From: Astropecten irregularis
Taxonomy: Eukaryota; Echinodermata; Asteroidea; Paxillosida; Astropectinidae
Assembly: GCA_963971285.1 (NCBI GenBank)
Contig: OZ020247.1
Coordinates: forward strand, 14,590,614-14,654,613
Length of the DNA: 64,000 bases
Direction of reading: 5' to 3'
A program made the position numbers and the translations under genes. Position 1 is the first letter of the stretch. Each line of letters opens with the position of its first letter. The notes beneath the pieces were generated by a model. The model made no database searches. It worked only from the letters and a program-made list of their open reading frames with translations, and had not been told where the DNA came from. Positions 48,025-60,241 of this stretch are shown one piece after another.

Positions 48025-48398
48025 TTAAAGGTAGTAGTATCATACTTTGGTATCATACTGAAACAAAAATCGTCACAGATTTACATAACTTACAGGGTAA
48101 TGAGGGTATAAAGATGGTGATGGTGGAAACATACCATTAAAATTGTTTTGCCTGAAATGCTGTATTTATCCAGAAAAGAGTAAAACCAGTGACCAAAATT
48201 ATTTTTGTCTTTTAAAAATCAAAAATAAAAGAGAAAATACTTAAGAAATGATGTGGCCTTTTTTAATTGTTTTCTCAAAAAGTGGGCACCGTATGGGACT
48301 GAAACTTTCCCAAATGACTGTTACTGTATCTTCCTTGATAATTTTGCCCATGAATCTGTATTTCTTTGACAAAAACCAAAGTATGATATTACATTTAA
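48025..48398 (-). mobile_element. TTAA-type family A element, full length
   Basis: TTAA is present at both ends, with a short duplication of AGTATCATACTTTGG near the left end and CCAAAGTATGATATTACA at the right. Confidence 0.8.
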
Positions 48399-49074
48399 AT
48401 GGTAATACCGTAATTAGAATTGACAAGATAGCACTGAGGAATAGAAACACACTTTTGTGTAATATCAGACTTTCCATCTTAAAATTTCATTGGTTTTTAA
48501 CGTTCACATAATTATGATAATTATAATTTGTAGAACTGATATTTCCTTCTAAATGCTGGACACATTTGAGAAATGTTCATTTGAAAACTGAAGCAAATTA
48601 CACTCGTTGAATATTAGTTGGAACAACCATATTAAACACAGTAGGAACGACAACATGCATCCATTGACTTGTAAACACACCAAAGCACTGTTTACTGTTT
48701 TTTGAAAGGTGAATTTGAATGGAATTTCCACCGATCAGTTAGTCATGAAATGTACTTTGAGTACATGTACTTGACGGTCAGAATATAAATACTCTCCTTC
48801 AAAAACCCACCTTTACCAATCCTACTTAACCTTATACTATTATACCCTCATATTTTAGGGTGATCTTCTCACGTTTATAGAGTAACTAAATCTGTACTTT
48901 TTTTATCTCCTAAGCAATTCACAGAAAGTGTACATGAATTCTTGTTGATATAAGAACGCCTGTGTTACTGGTGTCGATCTAGCCCTTGTTTTGTTAGGCG
49001 TTTATGGTCCTTGACAAAATTGAGCGTACTGAGCCGCTTTTGTATAAACCCACCCCATCCACTTACCTTTAACT

Positions 49075-49449
49075 TTAAAGGTATAATACATGATAGGTCA
49101 AGGTCACGGGACAGCACTCATACTTTGTCTGATCAAACATGTACATGTACATGAAATAATAAACCTGTGAAAATTTGAGCTCAATCAGACATCTGAGTCG
49201 CAAGAAAATAACGCATACCGGACTAAATTTAGCTTATTTTACCATAAAGAATGGTTTGGATCTCAAAACAAAATCAAAACGTTTCAAAATGGTCTTTGTT
49301 TAACTTATTTCTACATAAATACACCATTTCGGGTAGAGATATTTGAACAGCATGTTTGTACCAGCACCATCTTCATACCCTGAAAGTTATAGTTAAATCT
49401 GTGAACATTTTTGTTTGGGTATGCTACCAATCCCGTACTGTACCTTTAA
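49075..49449 (-). mobile_element. TTAA-type family B element, full length
   Basis: TTAAAGGTATAATACATGAT opens it and ACCAATCCCGTACTGTACC plus TTAA closes it. Length 375 bp. Confidence 0.75.
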
Positions 49450-50305
49450 GCCAAGGCAGCCTGCAATTGCCCCAAACTCATCATCTTTTCATTCACTGAA
49501 CTATACACTTGTAGGCTATGTATATTCTTGAAAAAAAGTGTGAGCAAACACAAGGGGCAGCGTCTCAATAAATAGCCAGAGCAAAGAAGGAGTAGGTCTA
49601 TATGGAGGAGTGGAGGTAGGGCTTCCACTACGGTTCCACCACACACAACCTCATGATATGCCCCTGTATACCCCACAGGCATGCTGCGCTCTAACATGTC
49701 CAAAAGCTGACTGCTGAGACTCTCGGTTTCTATCTCCGGAAGGGACACTCACTCCAGAATAAAAGAGAGAGAAAAAAAAATCCCCGATGCAATGATCTTT
49801 AGCTGATCCCCTGCAGTTTGAAATCAAATCAGCCCCAAATTGCTGGAGGTCCCAAGAGATGAACTGAAGAACATTTGCAAGGTATCATGTTACTTCATAA
49901 GTTTTTTCTTTCGGTTTTTTTTTTTTCCTTCTTCTTTTCTTTTCTCTTCTTCTTCTTGCTTTTATAATCGCTGGTAAGGAATGCTTGGAGATTTGATAGC
50001 CAAGCCTGATGGCAAATTGCTATAGTTTAGCATACCTGTGCTCCAGCAAAAAAAAAATTTGGAATTCCAAAGGCTGGTTGTGTTAGGATTGATTATATTT
50101 GATAAAAGCGCATATCTTAGTTCCTTAAATATATCTTTGATCGCCAGGCGATCACTGCATGGATCTAGTGTTAGTAGCTGATGTGGTAATCGGTTAAGTT
50201 TAAGCTTGGAAAGTTTGTGACTAGGCCTAAACCGTGGAGATGTAAATGATCAGTTGTCTTATTTGTTGAAGTAGCTTTGTCCATTTGTGGTAAATTCAAT
50301 AATCA

Positions 50306-50385
50306 TCAAATAACCACAAGGGAAACTGACTGAATTTTAAAGTCATTGAAAAGTGAACAAAGAAAAATTGACTGCAGCAATTTCA
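50306..50385 (-). mobile_element. SINE family 1 tail fragment
   Basis: ATCATCAAATAACCACAAGG and AAAGTGAACAAAGAAAAATT match the inverted tail of the SINE at 25369-25508; the tRNA-like head is missing. Confidence 0.55.
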
Positions 50386-50889
50386 AACGGTTTTCGTTGA
50401 TGTTTCTCTTGAGTTTTTGCTGCTTACCTTTCTTGCCTTTTGTTTATTATAAGGAAAGCGGAATTCCAATTAACCACACAGGGGTTTGTGTAACCATGTA
50501 CATGGACCGAGAAAATTGGAACCATTCTCCGCCTGAGGGTTGCTTGAAGCAAGCGCCCGAAATCCACCAACAACACTGGGCTATTCTGAGATGTACCGGT
50601 AGTTATTATTGGCCAAACCACATCACATAGTTTACAGACATGATGGAATACTTTACTCCTTAGAGGAAAGTGTAGGAAATTCTGGCATGTTTCAATGGGA
50701 GGGCTGGGCCTGCAGGCTAAGCACTAGCCTGAAACTTTTAAGGGGTAACTGGTGTAAGTTTCATTTTTTTTGGTTGGGATTGCCATTTATCATTCACATG
50801 TTGCTGTCAGTGATATGAATAAATGTCTGAGAGATCAGATAAATGTCTACTCAAGGGCATGGGAAACCCTTACTTAAAATGCATAAGAC

Positions 50890-51241
50890 ATTTATGAAAC
50901 GGAGGCTTAGGGCCTGTTTGTTTCACGCAAAGGATCCGATATTTTGGGATCCTTCTCCTATGCAGGGTACGCTAAAATGGGATCCGGATCCACAGGATTC
51001 GTCCGAAACAAACAGGCCCTGTGGCTCAGGCTCAGGCTCCGGCTCCGCCTAAGGCTCCATTTCATGAATCCATTCTAAAATAACAGGTATCAAAATAGAG
51101 ACTTTTACCTGCGGTTTGGAAGTAGATTATCTGGTTTGAAAAGGAAAACAGAGCTTCAGCTTCAATGTAAAATCACAACCTATATATTTCAGCATATGGA
51201 TGACAGAACCTGAGCCTGAGCCTGAGCCTCCGTTTCGTAAA
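50890..51241. mobile_element. GGCTCC-terminated element, copy 3, interrupted by an insertion
   Basis: TTTATGAAACGGAGGCT at the left is inverted as AGCCTCCGTTTCGTAAA at the right end. The interior (ATTTCATGAATCCATTC, CAGCATATGGATGACAG) is the usual one. The left hexamer array is split by the palindrome at 50909-51020. Confidence 0.65.
50909..51020. mobile_element. Palindromic AGGGCCTGTTTGTTTC element, nested
   Basis: AGGGCCTGTTTGTTTC and GAAACAAACAGGCCCT form the ends; GGATCC motifs and CCTATGCAGGGTACGCTAAA lie inside. A relative is at 55979-56103. Flanking GGCT on each side may be a target duplication. Confidence 0.65.
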
Positions 51242-52459
51242 CTCCCACAGAACCTTGAACTTTGCTATGATTACATATATGTCTTATGATATTTACACGT
51301 ACAGTGATAGCAGTAGGCATCACAATATTGATTTCATATTCAGTTTTTCTGCAACTGTCAAAAAGATGTGCTTTTAAAACAATTTTATCTCAAATCTGCC
51401 ATTTCATCATGCTTTTTGGGAAGGCATTTCTCCGATACTTACAGTATGAGAGCCAGAGTTTTTGGATTTTATGTCATTCACTCGGCAAACTTTGCCAAGA
51501 CTGAGTGGTCTCCAAGTCTGTGCACCTGCTGTATAAATTGCCCATGAAGCCTTGTGGGTTGACCTCCTTATGCCAATCCAGGGCGCACAGGTAAAAAACT
51601 GTCAAGTCAAGCAAAAAAGGTCACTAATCACCTGTTATAACATTTATCCCTGCCTCGCCCCTGTCGCACTCCCCATCCAGCAGGGGATTTTTTTCTTTTT
51701 CTTCTTTTCTACCCCTTTTTCCCCTCAGTACCTTTTGCCAGAGCGAAAGAAACAGGCCACGCCAGGACATCCATACCACCGCTGTGCATTCTTTGACTTG
51801 TAAATGGGCATCACACCAAACCCTCTCTAAGTGGGGCTCAGATCAATGGTTCCGGGAGACACTTGGGGTTTAGTTGGCCTAAATGCTCTGACGTCCCATA
51901 GTCATGAATTTTCAGCAGCGGTGGGGCCCTGCAAGTAAAGGTAAAAAGAGAGAGAGAGCTAGCTAGAGAGTGGCGAGGGGTATCACTTTACGGCAATCCA
52001 AAGCGAGCTTTTGGCCCCGGTGTAATGGCTCCAGATGCTTCAGTTTGTCTTGAAGAGGGCTGATCGCGTTACCTGCGAGGCACACACCTGGATAGGCTGG
52101 GGGGTGACAAGGACATGCACGCAGGCCCCAGATATAGGCCAATTAACCCCCCTAGTCTCCCCATCTCACCCTCCCCTAGTTTGCTTGATGGCGGCAGGGT
52201 TGTGGAGTGACAGTGAAATGGCCCCCAGTCTGTACTGACTGACACTATTAATCCAGTTTTTGCCCCTCCTCTGTCCCTTACCCCCTTTCTGGATCCCCCC
52301 TCCACTCCACAATGAAATTCTTTGTCAAGGCCTATTAAACAAATCAAAGAGAAACTGCCGAGAAACAACAAAAAATCATCTTGGTTCTCTTTCAGTGCTG
52401 GATTTAATGAACATTTTAATAATTAACACAAAGTTAGATCCTTAAATTTGTAATACTGC

Positions 52460-52827
52460 TTAAAGGTAGTATCATACTTTGCTAGCATACCGAAACAGAA
52501 ATCGTCACTGATTTACCTGTAACTTACAGGGTATAAAGATGGTGATGGTAGAAACATACCGTTAAAATTGTTTCTGCCTAAAATGCTGTATTTATCCAGA
52601 AAAGAGTAAAACCAGTGACCAAAAACAATTTTAATCTTTTAAAGATCAAACATAACAGTAAAAGCTTTTAAAATACTGTGGGCGTTTTTCACTGTTTTCT
52701 CAAAAAGTTGGCACTGTATGGGACTGAAAATTTTCACAGATGACTGTTATTGTATCTTTCTGTATAATATTTTTGCCCATGAATCTGCATTTCTGTGACA
52801 AAAACCAAAGTATGATATTACCTTTAA
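52460..52827 (-). mobile_element. TTAA-type family A element, full length
   Basis: TTAA is present at both ends, with AGGTAGTATCATACTTTG and CCAAAGTATGATATTACC. Confidence 0.85.
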
Positions 52828-53261
52828 TATAGCAAAATATTCAGTTCCTGTTCAAATCTGAAACACAGTACACATCATGCATAATTTAAACATGTCCACT
52901 GTTTCAACAGTGCATTGTTTTTTTATTGTATTTTATTCAAAAGATCTTTTTTTCTCGTGTGTGTGTGAAATATTGTCTGAAATATTTCACCTACCTTTCC
53001 TCCCCCATCCAACCCAACCCCCTCGGCGGTTTGAGTTGCTGCATTTTGAATTGCAAATAAAGGCTAGGGTTTCACCTGTGAATTTATTTGCCAAATCCCT
53101 GCGGGGCCCGAAATTTTTTTTTTACTGTGAATATCTTTTTACACGGACAGAGTATTTCCGAGTTTAACAAAAAAATTGGGGTCCTTATTCAGAAGATGTC
53201 GGGGCTTATTGAAGAGGCTTTGTCAGTATCTGTTTATATTCAGCAATACAATTAATCGTGT

Positions 53262-53775
53262 TTAATGGTAATATCATACTTTGGTTTTTGTCAAAGAAAT
53301 GCAGATTCATGGGCAAACATATCAAGAAAGATACAGTCACAGTCATCTGTGAAAATTTCAGTCCTATACGGTGCCGGCTTTTTGAGAAAACTGTGAAAAT
53401 CGGCCACAGTGTTTTTAAAATCTTTTCACCGTTATTTTTCATCTTTTGAAGACAAAAATTGTTTTTAGTGATTGGTTTGACTCTTTTCTTGATAATTAGT
53501 ATCATACTTTGGTAACATGCTGAAACAGGAATCTTCACAGATTTACCTATAACTTACAGGGTATAAAGATGGTGATGGTAGAAACATACCGTTAAAATAT
53601 TTCTGCTTGAAATGCTGTTTTTATCCAGAAAAGTGTAAAACCAGTGACCAAAATTATTCATGATCTTTTAAAGATCAAAAATAAAAGAGAAAAGACTTAA
53701 GAAATACTTTGGCCGTTTGCACTGTTTTTTTTTCTTCAAAAAGTGGGTATGGGCACTGTATGGGACTGAAATTTT
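53262..53775. mobile_element. Two joined partial family A elements
   Basis: A left half (53262-53496) starts TTAATGGTAATATCATAC and stops at CTTGATAATT. It is followed at once by AGTATCATACTTTGGTAACA, the start of a second, opposite-orientation copy that fades at about 53775. Confidence 0.7.
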
Positions 53776-54008
53776 CATAATCTGATGGCAGGGGACTAAT
53801 TACCAGTACACTCCTAAAAGTGGCATTCATGTTTGTAATGTTCCCAGGGTCTAGAAAGAAATTGGTGTGAAGAATTTAACATTTTTGACTGTGCGGTGAG
53901 TTTGCTATTTTATGGTTGTTGATTGCTGTACAGTATAAGTATAATAAAGGCATTGTATGCAATATGTATTGCTGTTCGAATGAGGCCACTGAGTGGACAA
54001 ATAACACC

Positions 54009-54143
54009 CAAGGGCGAGTTTAATCAGTGACCATTTGTCAACCTTTGCTGGCTCTCTCCCCATGGTAACCTATGCACAGTGCGGTTTCACCATGCACAGT
54101 TGACCAGAGGTTGACAAATAGTCCCTGATTGAACTTGGCCCAA
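54009..54143. repeat. Palindromic element, about 135 bp
   Basis: GGGCGAGTTTAATCAGTGAC and ATTTGTCAACCTTTG are inverted as CAGAGGTTGACAAAT and GTCCCTGATTGAACTTGGCC. Confidence 0.6.
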
Positions 54144-55978
54144 GGTGAAACCGCGAGGCTGCTATATGTCTGAATCCCACCGCTGCCACCATTTTAGGTT
54201 ACTGTTTTTTAATATGGCAGAATAAATCAAGTATTTACAACGAACTCACCATTGAGGGTTCACCATGTGCGGGCCACCATGTTTGTCTCTTTATTATGCA
54301 TTAAGATAATAACGAACGTGTAGTTCGTGAGGCCTTATAAAACACATGTCTGGCTCCCATTCATGGAGTTTTTGTCTTTTGCGGTTTAGTACGCCATGTT
54401 CATTGGCAGTTACATGTACATGAAACATGCCAAGGTATTGCAAATTCGATTTATAAAGACAATTTGTTCTGCAGTGCAAACTAATTGCACACATCCGCTT
54501 CTCAAAACCTTCCTTAAAATAAAGTTTACCCAAAGGTTCTTGCCTGATTTAAAAAAAACTCATGACAGTCGGAAAGCAAACAGTTGAAAACAAATTCCCA
54601 CCCAATGACAAAATGTAAACAATGGCAACCAACTACGCAACCACACCACTAACACTTCTTCATGCACCTTACCGAGAAGATTCAAAATTGCTAGTGTTTG
54701 GAATGTGGTCCTCTATGTACTTTGGAAATTTGAAAAGCTAAAGAAGGAAAACATCAACTTTTAGGGCTGAAACATGTACATTATTGTCAATGGCACATGT
54801 ACAGTTATATACAAATTTTCATTGTTGAATAATGGCAGAAGTATGTCATATGCGGGCCTATATTTAGATTTATTTGTGATTTTTTTTGTGAATTAGAATT
54901 GGGTAGGCCTACAGAATCATTGGTAATTATCAAGAAATATATCATTTATTTTCTGTTTGAAATCTTTTCTGTTCATAAAGTATACAAATATTCCTGTGAA
55001 AAAATTCCCTTACCAATTGAAACAACTAAACCCGAATATACACCTAAAAAAGGGCAACTGATTTTGATGTTAGCATTGAAATAAAACACAATGGGAAAGT
55101 GTACATGCAGATTCACGTAACAAATCACACCATTATTTCCTGTTCCATACATTTGCAGTGTTTCTATGCAGTTTGAAAACTAGATGATTAGAAGGAATAA
55201 TTTCTTCCAGAAACACAGCATGAAGGATGATGACTTATTAAATACCTTTATAATGTGCTGATGGAATAATGGCATTGTACAATCATCCTAGCTCCATGGT
55301 ACAACACCGGATAGTAGTCTGGTTCCGGCACATTATTGTGTTAATTCACACTTTAAAGCCTAAAAACCTAACCCCTCCACGTAACATAATTTACACAGGA
55401 ACTATCCGACGTATAAAGTACACATCTTACAGCACTTGAGTAGCAGAAATCAGGATACAAATTAATGCGTGAATATTTCCTGTGTGGATCTGTCGGTCCA
55501 GATCGGTACTATTACACAGCTGTGTTGTACCGTGTCGCTGTAGCAGAGTGACACAGGGCTGGATGCGCGTATAGGACATTCACCCTTTTGACACGGCGCG
55601 TCCTTGTCACACGAAACTCTTTTTCAGAGTGGTGGTGACTAATTGCATTTGGCAAAATGAACCCAAAGACAAGATACTCTTGCCCGGTGTCAGACTCACG
55701 TTTGTGAATTACCATCAAATATTCATGGACTTGCTGTATGTGCAGTGTGCATGGCCCGAGTTTATACTCAAATGATCCCACATTGAATGCAGAATGATTT
55801 TCAAAATTTTCTTTTTTTTTTGCACTTTTGCCTCTCTTTTTGACTTTACCTGACTTTCATTCCTGCCTCTGAAGAAACAACCAAACAAACACCCCAAAAA
55901 TCTTGCAAAAAACATAATATTGGAATGTGTGGAAATGAACAATTTCTAGAAATAACATGTAATGTAATTTTGGGGACT

Positions 55979-56103
55979 TGGGGCCGGCTGTTTGTTTAAC
56001 GCAAAGGATCCCAGATTTAGGGATCCACCTCCTATGCAGAGTACGCTAAAATGGGATCCAGATCCGCAAGATTCATGATCCTGTGCATTAAACAAACAGG
56101 CAC
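55979..56103. mobile_element. Palindromic GGGCCGGCTGTTTGTTTAAC element
   Basis: The interior CCTATGCAGAGTACGCTAAA and ATGGGATCCAGATCCGCA match the nested element at 50909-51020. Confidence 0.6.
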
Positions 56104-56223
56104 CAAATCACCAATGATGGTACACATGTATGTGTTTAAAATTTTCAAAAACTAACAGCTCTTGTGGCTTTCAATAAAAAATTGCTCTAGTTTTTCAAAA
56201 TCCTTGAGAACGACCCTAGAAGT

Positions 56224-56260
56224 CCATACCAGTTAGTTCTAGTAGAACTAACTGGTATGG
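56224..56260. repeat. Perfect 37-base palindrome
   Basis: CCATACCAGTTAGTTCTA and its exact inverse are separated by one G. Eighteen-base arms without mismatch. Confidence 0.85.
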
Positions 56261-56297
56261 AGTTTTTTCTCCAAAGTGTAGGCCTGTAACGTATTAA

Positions 56298-56608
56298 GGT
56301 CTTTTCACACTATCTCCTTTTCGATCCTTCAGCTGGTTCAGCCCAGCAATTTTTTTAACCAGATCGAAGAGATGCAACATTCACATTATATTTATGGTGA
56401 ACCGGTTCATACAACACAGATCACGGCACAAAATGCAGTTTGGAACCGGGTTGAGATTTTCAACCATGCTCCCTACCAGGGTTGATTTCGATCCAGTTCT
56501 GCCGTCCTACCCGGTTGGCTTGGGGTTGAAAATGTTCAAGTGTGAAAAGGGTTTCGGGGTTCGATCCGGTTCCAACCCCAAGATTTTGGATAATGTGAAA
56601 AGCCCCTA
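56298..56608. repeat. Inverted element with GTCTTTTCACAC ends
   Basis: GTCTTTTCACACTATC at the left pairs loosely with AATGTGAAAAGCCCC at the right. AACCGGTT and GGGTTGAAA motifs are repeated inside. It recalls the ends of the element at 8-475. Confidence 0.45.
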
Positions 56609-56940
56609 TAAGGATTAAAAACAGGCCTACATGTGTACATGTATTCATATTGTATTTGTATTTGTGCAAAGAGTGCACAGTATTATACTGTGCTTTATAG
56701 CCTTCATAATTCACATAAATAGTCCAAAGTAATGTGCAGGTCACCGTCAGCCTAAGTTGTACCAGTTGCTTCCCTCAAGATTTGACCATTTGACCTCTGG
56801 GTATTCTGACCTAGATTTTTGTTACCTGTACTAAAAGAAATATACTTTTGTGATGATCATGAACAGTTGTGTCAAAGTTACCAAAGATGTAAAATGTTAA
56901 TTATCAATGTGAATGCACCCAGGCCATGGCAGGTTTCAGC

Positions 56941-57071
56941 CAATAGTGTTCCGCACTTATGACGTCACACCATGAATGCACATACCCCCACTCACCACAC
57001 ATTTGCATGGCCACGTTACAATGTTTGTCTGAGGTTCGGTGCTATTTTTAGCACAAGTGCGCAGTGCTATT
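56941..57071. mobile_element. 140 bp element with CRE-like site, copy 1
   Basis: CAATAGTGTTCCGCACT, TGACGTCA, TTGCATGGCCACGTTACAAT and TGTCTGAGGTTCGGTGCTAT are shared with 61434-61573. Confidence 0.65.
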
Positions 57072-57353
57072 CTCTGCCTCTGCTACATTTTCTTCAATTT
57101 TTTGTGATACTTACATAGTGGTACTTCAAGTTTGTCTTTATTGATAAAAATATTAAATTTGCGTTATAAAAAGTCCTTGGAGATGCTGTTCCCTCTTTCA
57201 TTGAGCAAGCTCTTCTGCCCCTCCCCTGCCCTTCCCCTGCACCTCCCACCCTTCTTAAACTACTTAACGCTGCCTATTGTTAAGGGCCAGGGGTGCGGGC
57301 CCTCAACTTTACTTCAAATACCAGGAACTCGTGGATGTGTGTCACTTAGGACT

Positions 57354-57376
57354 GGGCTCTTATCCAAACCTCGGTT

Positions 57377-57414
<38 letters not shown>

Positions 57415-57617
57415 TGCGCTGTCATCCATATGCTGAAAATATAGGTTGAGGCTTTTTATTGAAGCTGAATCTCTGTTTTCTTGTTCAAAATAGAATATCT
57501 GCTTCCAAATCGAACGCAAAAGCCTCTATTTTTATACCCTTTATTTTAGAATGGATTCATGAAATGGAGCCGGAGCTGGAGCCGGAGCCGGAGCCGGAGC
57601 CGGTTTGGAAAAGGCCC
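57354..57617 (+). mobile_element. GGCTCC-terminated element, copy 4, longest hexamer array
   Basis: At least six GGCTCC units stand at the left and about five GGAGCC units at the right, around the usual interior (CATCCATATGCTGAAAAT, CTGTTTTCTTGTTCAAAATA). Confidence 0.8.
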
Positions 57618-58045
57618 CTGGTTCATTTGACGTGTTCATTGGCATTAATACACTGTAGTTTTATACCCTCTCATCTGTTGTGCAGTCTAGTCCCAAGAAA
57701 CAGTCTATGGTTGACACTGTCTATTGTGCCTGCTTATTGTGATATTTAGCCTGAGGATGCTTAAGAGGATTTTCAGCAAGTGGGGACAAAAAATCTTGAC
57801 GAGCGCTGTATTTTTTTTTTCTGTTCAATGATGATAGTTTTAATAATAAACGTACTAGACATATGCCTTGGAGCTATTTGTATAATTTGCGTTGCCAGCA
57901 ATAATAAAGATGTTTTTTGAGAAGCCATGCAGGCCTAATAGCTGCTAATTATATTGCATTGCTATTTGAGCATTTCATCCCCGTGGATCATCCAAATCTT
58001 TGCAAGCTCATCAGCCAAAATGACCCGAAATATATAAAATGTTTC

Positions 58046-58135
58046 AATCCTAGCAAGATCTTTCTGTTTCCCAGGAGGATCTTTTTCTTTGAGAAAGATC
58101 CTGCTAAGGATCGAAACATGTCAGGCTCTCCTAAC
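58046..58135. repeat. Decayed relative of the 45058 hairpin
   Basis: TTTCAATCCTAGCAAGATC and GGATCGAAACATGTCAGGC pair imperfectly. Confidence 0.5.
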
Positions 58136-58352
58136 TCCTAGCATTTTCAATATAGTTAATAAAACAATAATCAATTTCAATACTCAGTAATCAAATAATC
58201 AATTTTCGAAAATTTATCATTCATGTCTTTGTCTGTGATTTCTCACATAAATTTTTTTGTCAAGAAAGTATGTACATGTATTTTAATGTGGAGGAGTAAA
58301 CATTCAAAATAATGAGGAAAATATAAAGTGTATAATTGCAGGGCCTATCCTT

Positions 58353-58599
58353 GGGCCTTTCTGAAACCTCGGCTCTGGCTCAAGCTCCGACTTCATCTCT
58401 GTAATCCCTATGCTAAAAATAATAGGTTGTGGTTTTTCATTGAAGCTGAAGCTCTAATTTCTTCTTCAAACCAGAGAATCTGCTTCCGAACCGCAGGCAA
58501 AAGGCTCTATTTTGATACCCTTTATTCTAGAATGGATTTACGAAATAGAGACTGAGCCGGAGCAGGAGCCGGAGCCCGAGCCGAGGTTTGTAAAAGGCA
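58353..58599 (+). mobile_element. GGCTCC-terminated element, copy 5
   Basis: GGGCCTTTCTGAAACCTCGG is inverted as CCGAGGTTTGTAAAAGGC. The hexamer arrays are short and mutated. Confidence 0.7.
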
Positions 58600-58824
58600 C
58601 TTTCATAATAATGTCATCATTAAAATGTTACTGGCTAACATGTAGGTCCCCTATGTAGTGATTTCATCTGTACACGTGTATAGGGCATGTGTCTGAATGT
58701 GGTCTAGGGGTAAAAAGCACGCAGACATTGTTTTCATCCTGTCAAACAGGATCGGTGTCCTTGTTGAGTAACACCATCCCAGCAGTTGTCTGCCACCATG
58801 GTTCATTAACACCCCCAAGCACCC

Positions 58825-58842
58825 CCCCCCCCCCCTCCCCCC
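58825..58842. repeat. Poly-C tract
   Basis: A C run broken by a single T. Confidence 0.75.
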
Positions 58843-59399
58843 TGCCTCCCTTCAACACACCCTCACCTAGGAGCTGACAAGTACATTCCATCCGCTCCCT
58901 CATCCTTTCTCACTTATTCTGATCTGGATCAGTCCCTTTAGCTTACACAAGGTTTTTTCCACCAAAAAAAAAAACCGTAAAGAAAGAGAAAAAGAAATAT
59001 GCCAACTTTGCCAAGCCGGCAAGCGCTATGAAAAACATTTACAAACCTATATACCTGGGCACAGCTGCGGCTTGTTGTAGTGTATTTAAAGCAAGCAAAT
59101 TGCAGCGATCATTGTGAGCGTGACTATATGTGTGTGTATTATATTGGCTTTTCTGTTTTGTTGTAAAGGCAGTGTGGCCGGTGGGGCTTGCTTGTATAAG
59201 CCACCGAATACCTGCAGAGACAATCTTGCCTTGTATGTGTGTTTGCACAGGGTCGGTTCAAATCAGCCTAATAGCGAAGTGATGCTCTTTCATTTCATAC
59301 AGCGATATATGTCTGCACTTTCTTCTTCAACAACAAAAATACCACTTGGCACAATTTTGTTTTTAGGATTTTGTTTCACTAATTTTTTTTTTTTAAGAG

Positions 59400-59418
59400 G
59401 AGGAGGGGGGGGGGGGGG
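59400..59418. repeat. Poly-G tract
   Basis: A G-rich run after a T run, in the large intron. Confidence 0.75.
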
Positions 59419-60241
59419 AACTAGAATGTTATGACCAAAAGGAAAATGTCCATAAAATTGACAGTAATTACGGGGACGTTTGAAATGCTAGGCAGCAGGA
59501 TACATGTAGATGTGGGAAATTGGATTAGGTTTGGAGGAGAAAAAAAAGTGGGGTGGGGGAAAAAAAACTGTGGTGTTCTCCGTTAATAATCTCCGCTTTA
59601 CAATTTACGAAAGGATTGGCTCACCTCCAATTGAGTTGTTTCCAGACTTGAATGAAATTGTGCTTTGTAAACTTGGCCAGTTATAATTGTAAGCTGTATC
59701 CCACAGTATTTAAGCTTGCACTGTGTAAAAATAGAAATATTGCGTGAATTAGGCCCTATTTATTGCTTCAAATCAAACCGGCTATTATTAAGCTGTAGCC
59801 TTTTTAGCCAATGTTAGATAGAGATTTTACAGTTGATTTTCACTGCTGTTCCAAAGTTAATTCCTTGGAATTTGTATTGTTAATTAGAATTTCTATTTGT
59901 GAACAAAAACATATAATTCTATCTACATAAAAACAGCACTGATTGGTAATCTAGTTTAGCATTTCACTTGTGGAATGCAGTAGGCCCTATCTATCATGCT
60001 ACAATTTGTACTAGTAAGCCTTATAACTTGCTTTACCCCTTGCACTTTCCAGCGACATAATAATAGGGTGGGGCCTTGATTTTTGTCAAAGATCCTTGCT
60101 GGGGATGGCAGCTAGAACTTAGAAGCCATACAAACTTATTTTGTGGTGGCCTGGATTCTCAGTCAGTGAGCTAGATACACACACAGTCTCAGTCCATTGG
60201 ATGCTAGTCTAGGCAGCTTGAGGCATCACAGTTTAAAATCC

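Noticed and set aside
57354-57617. Coding frame with alternating Glu-Pro or Arg-Leu residues
   Set aside because: It is translation of GGCTCC hexamers in a transposon terminus.
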